Below are positions 63,788-64,000 of a DNA stretch of 64,000 nt, in pieces. The translations under genes and the position numbers were made by a program. The DNA comes from Deltaproteobacteria bacterium HGW-Deltaproteobacteria-6 (lineage in GTDB: Bacteria; Desulfobacterota; Syntrophia; Syntrophales; Smithellaceae), in NCBI GenBank assembly GCA_002840435.1, contig PHAT01000002.1:62001-126000 (forward strand), written 5' to 3'. Each line of letters opens with the position of its first letter. The stretch's first letter is position 1. The notes beneath the pieces are model-generated. The model was not told the origin of the DNA. It was given only the letters and a program-made list of their open reading frames with translations, and searched no databases.

Positions 63788-64000
63788 TCAGCGAACCGTG
63801 ATCTCCACGCGCCGGTTTTTCGGTTCCGGCGTGTTATCCGGTGTGGAGACAAGCAGATTTCTTTCGCCATGAGATGCAATCGTTATATGAACGTCGTCTT
63901 TCCTGATGCTTTCCGCTTTTTTAATTTCCGCCCTGATAATGTCCGCGACAATCTGCGCCCGTTCCAATCCGAGTTTCTCGTTGGCGTCGCCGTCTCCCAT
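63788..64000 (-). CDS. OmpA-family C-terminal domain protein (partial, 5' end outside window)
   Basis: The last 70 codons of a larger gene. It has the OmpA/MotB peptidoglycan-binding pattern (ANEKLGLERAQIVADIIRAEI; final PEPKNRRVEITVR). It would anchor an outer-membrane or periplasmic protein to the cell wall. It lies 84 bp upstream of the HD-GYP gene on the same strand. Confidence 0.85.
   Translation of the reverse strand: MGDGDANEKLGLERAQIVADIIRAEIKKAESIRKDDVHITIASHGERNLLVSTPDNTPEPKNRRVEITVR

Overview
The window looks like chromosomal DNA from a strictly anaerobic Deltaproteobacterium (Desulfobacterota), most like the Syntrophus/Smithella group. The reasons are an Ahb-type (siroheme-dependent) heme pathway with oxygen-sensitive radical SAM enzymes, a complete N-type F1Fo-ATPase operon, FdhD, an Old-Yellow-type enzyme with an Fe-S site, many two-component and cyclic-nucleotide proteins, and moderate GC. 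This placement is inference; there is no rRNA in the window, and I found no tRNA, CRISPR array, prophage or intact insertion sequence.

Layout. 1-7.9 kb (minus): a TetR-controlled tripartite efflux operon (tetR, two TolC-like genes, adaptor, RND pump, PII-like protein cut by the window edge). 8-9.5 kb: an HDOD signalling protein and an unknown partner. 9.5-11.1 kb: fdhD and an unusual CDF-type transporter. 11.2-16.8 kb (minus): sulfur metabolism (cystathionine synthase/lyase, cysK, metY, mnmA, Rrf2 regulator). 17-21 kb: ECF sigma factor with a cysteine-rich tail, DUF3795 protein, MaoC-like dehydratase, and a histidine kinase that has lost its phospho-accepting histidine. 21-29.1 kb (minus): RsbR-N-like sensor, then the N-ATPase genes beta, epsilon, AtpQ, AtpR, a, c, b(-delta), alpha, gamma, then a cytidylate-kinase-like protein. 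29.6-35.7 kb: a cyclic-nucleotide-gated K+ channel, a class A penicillin-binding protein, and Kup under a c-di-AMP (ydaO-type) riboswitch. 35.7-37.8 kb (minus): Fe-S flavoenzyme. 38.1-48 kb: a heme operon (siroheme synthase N-domain, hemX-like, hemA, hemC, cobA-hemD, ahbC, a CNBD protein, hemB, ahbD, ahbA-like). 48-51.5 kb: Yip1-like protein and polA. 51.5-58 kb: an accessory stretch with palindromic repeats, an AT-rich TPR lipoprotein, a HigBA/RelE-type toxin-antitoxin pair, a STAS protein, a Cys-rich secreted protein, a secreted ankyrin protein and small membrane/secreted proteins. 58-64 kb: a metallo-beta-lactamase-fold cyclic nucleotide phosphodiesterase with two CNBDs, a CNBD-histidine kinase, a GAF/HD-GYP c-di-GMP phosphodiesterase and the end of an OmpA-like gene.

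Themes. Nucleotide second messengers recur: four CNBD proteins (K+ channel, heme-operon protein, phosphodiesterase, kinase), a c-di-AMP riboswitch on the K+ importer, and HD-GYP/HDOD proteins. The heme operon is self-consistent: glutamyl-tRNA goes to uroporphyrinogen III, precorrin-2 and siroheme, and the Ahb enzymes finish heme b; the classical hemE/G/H/N genes are absent here. Points most worth a second look are the histidine-less kinase, the c-subunit ion site and b-delta fusion of the N-ATPase, the CNBD protein inside the heme operon, two promoters predicted to give leaderless mRNAs, and the repeats bracketing the AT-rich toxin-antitoxin island.
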